Source of the DNA: Gaiellasilicea sp963731615
GTDB lineage: Bacteria; Actinomycetota; Thermoleophilia; Gaiellales; Gaiellaceae
Length of the DNA: 64,000 nucleotides
Direction: 5' to 3'
NCBI GenBank assembly: GCA_963731615.1
Contig: CAVSWD010000007.1
Location: 1 to 64,000 of the forward strand
The notes beneath the pieces are model-generated. The model was not told where the DNA came from. It saw only the letters and a program-made list of their open reading frames with translations, and did not search any database. The position numbers and the translations under genes are program-made. Shown piece by piece: positions 62,174 to 64,000 of the stretch (position 1 is its first letter; each line of letters opens with the position of its first letter).

Positions 62174-63982
62174 ATGTCGAGCCGCTTCGAGGAACGCCTG
62201 CGTACCGGCCCCCCGATCGTCGCGGACGGCGGCATGGGCGCATTGCTCTCGGGCGCCGTGCCGCGGCTTCGCTGCCCGGAGGAGGCCAACCTGCGCGCTC
62301 CCGAGAGCGTCGTCGCACTGCACGCGAGCTTCATCCGCGCCGGCGCGGAGCTGATCGAGACGAACACGTTCGGCGCCAACCGCCGCAAGCTCGCGGCGCA
62401 CTTTCTCGAGGACGAGCTGGAGCGAATCAACTCGACCGCCGTGCGGCTCGCACGTGAGGCACGGGAGGTTTCCGGCGCGGACGTCTTCATCGCGGGAGCG
62501 ATCGGCCCGATCGGCGACGTCGAGCGCTTCGACACGGCCGAGCAGAGCCAGTTCTTCAGCGAGCAGGCCGAGTTGCTCGAAGGGCGTGGCGTCGATCTGC
62601 TCATGCTCGAGACGTTCTTCGACCTGGACGAGCTGGTGGAGGCGATCGAAGCCGTCCGCAGCGTCTCGTCGCTGCCGATCGTCGCGCTGATGACCTTCGA
62701 CGCGGACGGCCAGACGCTCGGCGGCGTCTCCGCCGAGGCGGCGGCCGAGCGGCTGGCGGCACTCGGCGTTGCGGCCGCCGGCGCGAACCACAGCGCCGGC
62801 CCGGCGGCGGCACTGAACGCGCTCGCCGCGATGCAGCACGACGGGCTGGTGCTCGCCGCGCTCCCGAACGTCGGTCTGGCGAGCCTGGCCGGCTCGCGCG
62901 TGATCTTCCCGCACGCGACGCCCGATTACTTCGCCGAGTTCGCCGCCCAGGCCCGTCGGCTCGGCGCCGGCATCATCGGCGGCTGCTGCGGGACAACGCC
63001 CGCCCAGATCACCGCGATCCGCACCGCAATCGACGACGACCGCGCGCCGGCGGCTCCGCTCGTCGTCCGCGAACGCGAGCTCGCCGACGCAGCCGGGCCG
63101 GCCTCGGAGGAGACCGGTCTCGCGCGGATGCTGCGCGAGCAGGAGTTCGTCGTCTCGATCCAGCTCGACCCGCCGCTCGGGGCCAACAACGCCGGCCTGC
63201 TCGAGGCGGGCCGTGCGATCAAGGCCTCCGGCAAGGCCCACCTCGTCGACGTCAACGACAACCCGCGAGCCCGGGCGCGGATGAGCGGGATGATGGCCTC
63301 GGTCGCAATCGAGCGCGAGTGCGGGATCGAGACGATCCCGCACCTGACGCCGCGTGACACCGCCATCGCCGGGCTCGAGTCGCAGCTGCTCGGCGCGCAC
63401 GCCGAGGGCGTCCGCAACGTGCTCGCGGTCACGGGCGACCCGCACGAGGAAGGCGACTATCCGGGGGCACGCGGCGTCTACGACTTCGACGCGATCGGGC
63501 TGACGCGGCTGATCGTCGGGCTCAACCGCGGCGAGGATTACCACGGCCGCTCGATCGACGCACCCACCTCGTTCTTCGTCGGCGTCGCGGTCAACCCGTC
63601 GGCCGACGACCTGGATCTCGAGCTGGAGCGGTTCGAGCGCAAGCTCGAAGCGGGCGCGCAGTTCGCGATGACGCAGGTGCTGTTCGACCTCGCGTACGTG
63701 GACTCGTTCCTCGCGCACTTCGGCGGCCGCTCGCCGATCCCGCTCCTCATCGGGATCTGGCCGATGCCGAGCCATCAGCTCGCGGTCCGCATCCACAACG
63801 AGGTGCCCGGGATGCTCGTCCCCGACCCGGTGCAAGAGCGCTTGCGAGCCGCCGGCACCGACGCGGCCGAGGAAGGACGGACACTCGCCCGCGAGCTGAT
63901 CGCGGAGTCGCGCGAGAAGGCTGCCGGCGTCTACCTCGTCGCCCCCTTCCGCCGCCCGCTCGGCATCCTCGACGTCCTTTAG
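62174..63982 (+). CDS. Fused homocysteine S-methyltransferase / 5,10-methylenetetrahydrofolate reductase
   Basis: A 602-aa bifunctional enzyme of the YitJ type. Residues 1-290 are the homocysteine methyltransferase (BHMT) barrel: DGGMGALLS, ETNTFGANR and GGCCGTTP (zinc cysteines, with an upstream Cys expected). Residues about 325-600 are MetF: FVVSIQLDPPLGANN, HLTPRDTAIAGLESQLLGAHAEGVRNVLAVTGDP and MTQVLFD. It supplies methyltetrahydrofolate and methylates homocysteine to methionine. The gene starts after a hairpin-rich leader. Complete within the window, ending 18 bp before its edge. Confidence 0.94.
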   Translation: MSSRFEERLRTGPPIVADGGMGALLSGAVPRLRCPEEANLRAPESVVALHASFIRAGAELIETNTFGANRRKLAAHFLEDELERINSTAVRLAREAREVSGADVFIAGAIGPIGDVERFDTAEQSQFFSEQAELLEGRGVDLLMLETFFDLDELVEAIEAVRSVSSLPIVALMTFDADGQTLGGVSAEAAAERLAALGVAAAGANHSAGPAAALNALAAMQHDGLVLAALPNVGLASLAGSRVIFPHATPDYFAEFAAQARRLGAGIIGGCCGTTPAQITAIRTAIDDDRAPAAPLVVRERELADAAGPASEETGLARMLREQEFVVSIQLDPPLGANNAGLLEAGRAIKASGKAHLVDVNDNPRARARMSGMMASVAIERECGIETIPHLTPRDTAIAGLESQLLGAHAEGVRNVLAVTGDPHEEGDYPGARGVYDFDAIGLTRLIVGLNRGEDYHGRSIDAPTSFFVGVAVNPSADDLDLELERFERKLEAGAQFAMTQVLFDLAYVDSFLAHFGGRSPIPLLIGIWPMPSHQLAVRIHNEVPGMLVPDPVQERLRAAGTDAAEEGRTLARELIAESREKAAGVYLVAPFRRPLGILDVL

Positions 63983-64000
63983 CGAACGCAGGGCCCGGTG

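Overview
This is a high-GC (about 68-70%) bacterial chromosome segment, densely coded, with many GTG/TTG starts and 4-nt stop/start overlaps. The gene families fit Actinomycetota: a LigD-type primase/polymerase, AtsA/AtsD-size arylsulfatase plus formylglycine-generating enzyme, MsrA/MsrB, HlyIII, DUF4242, NarL/DesK-type two-component pairs and a LivFGHM operon. The soil lineage Thermoleophilia is a reasonable guess, but that is inference and nothing here fixes the species.

Layout. 1-3.3 kb: the 3' part of an odd FtsH-like AAA protease, an overlapping single-span membrane protein, a mini HExxH protein and a receiver-only response regulator. 3.4-8.4 kb: tRNA-Glu and tRNA-Val, then a three-gene sugar module (lyxose-isomerase-like cupin, IlvD-type dehydratase, glucose-dehydrogenase-like MDR), closed by a second copy of the tRNA-Val 3' half; beyond it is a lower-GC patch with a lipoprotein, small ORFs and a 20-bp direct repeat. 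8.5-18.7 kb: LigD polymerase domain, a membrane GGDEF/HD-GYP protein divergent from a collagen-like exported protein, a frameshifted FAD oxidoreductase, a phosphatase lipoprotein, msrB-msrA, HlyIII, tRNA-Lys, and DUF4242 divergent from a TetR gene with a visible operator. 18.7-21.2 kb: VanY-like D,D-carboxypeptidase divergent from a VanR/VanS-like pair. 21.3-32.4 kb: SNF2 helicase plus SWIM protein, arylsulfatase, MBL protein, membrane proteins and the sulfatase-activating FGE. 32.5-38.3 kb: STAS protein, DesK/NarL-type pair divergent from an ABC/FtsX system. 38.5-45.2 kb: cupin, HxlR regulator, Lon, XRE-cupin regulator, and a CHASE/PAS/GAF/GGDEF/HD-GYP protein. 45.2-50.8 kb: class A beta-lactamase-like protein, DinB, ankyrin-DDAH-SGNH operon, PPOx, TPR. 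50.9-60.2 kb: one long minus-strand operon running D-aminopeptidase (M55), bicupin, two substrate-binding proteins, LivH, LivM, LivG, LivF and a class V aminotransferase-fold enzyme. 60.3-64 kb: LysE exporter, SDR, a structured non-coding stretch and a fused homocysteine methyltransferase/methylenetetrahydrofolate reductase.

Two window-wide observations matter most. First, eight genes are broken by single-base frameshifts, and every one is repaired by deleting one base; this looks like systematic +1 indel error rather than eight pseudogenes, so the affected genes are annotated as whole genes with a marked shift. Second, the intergenic space carries palindromic elements, including two related copies (about 49973-50139 and 60203-60308) of a structured repeat of roughly 105-165 bp, a 45-bp tRNA-Val duplication, and several perfect 15-17 bp hairpins. 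The structured repeat is the best candidate here for something not previously described.
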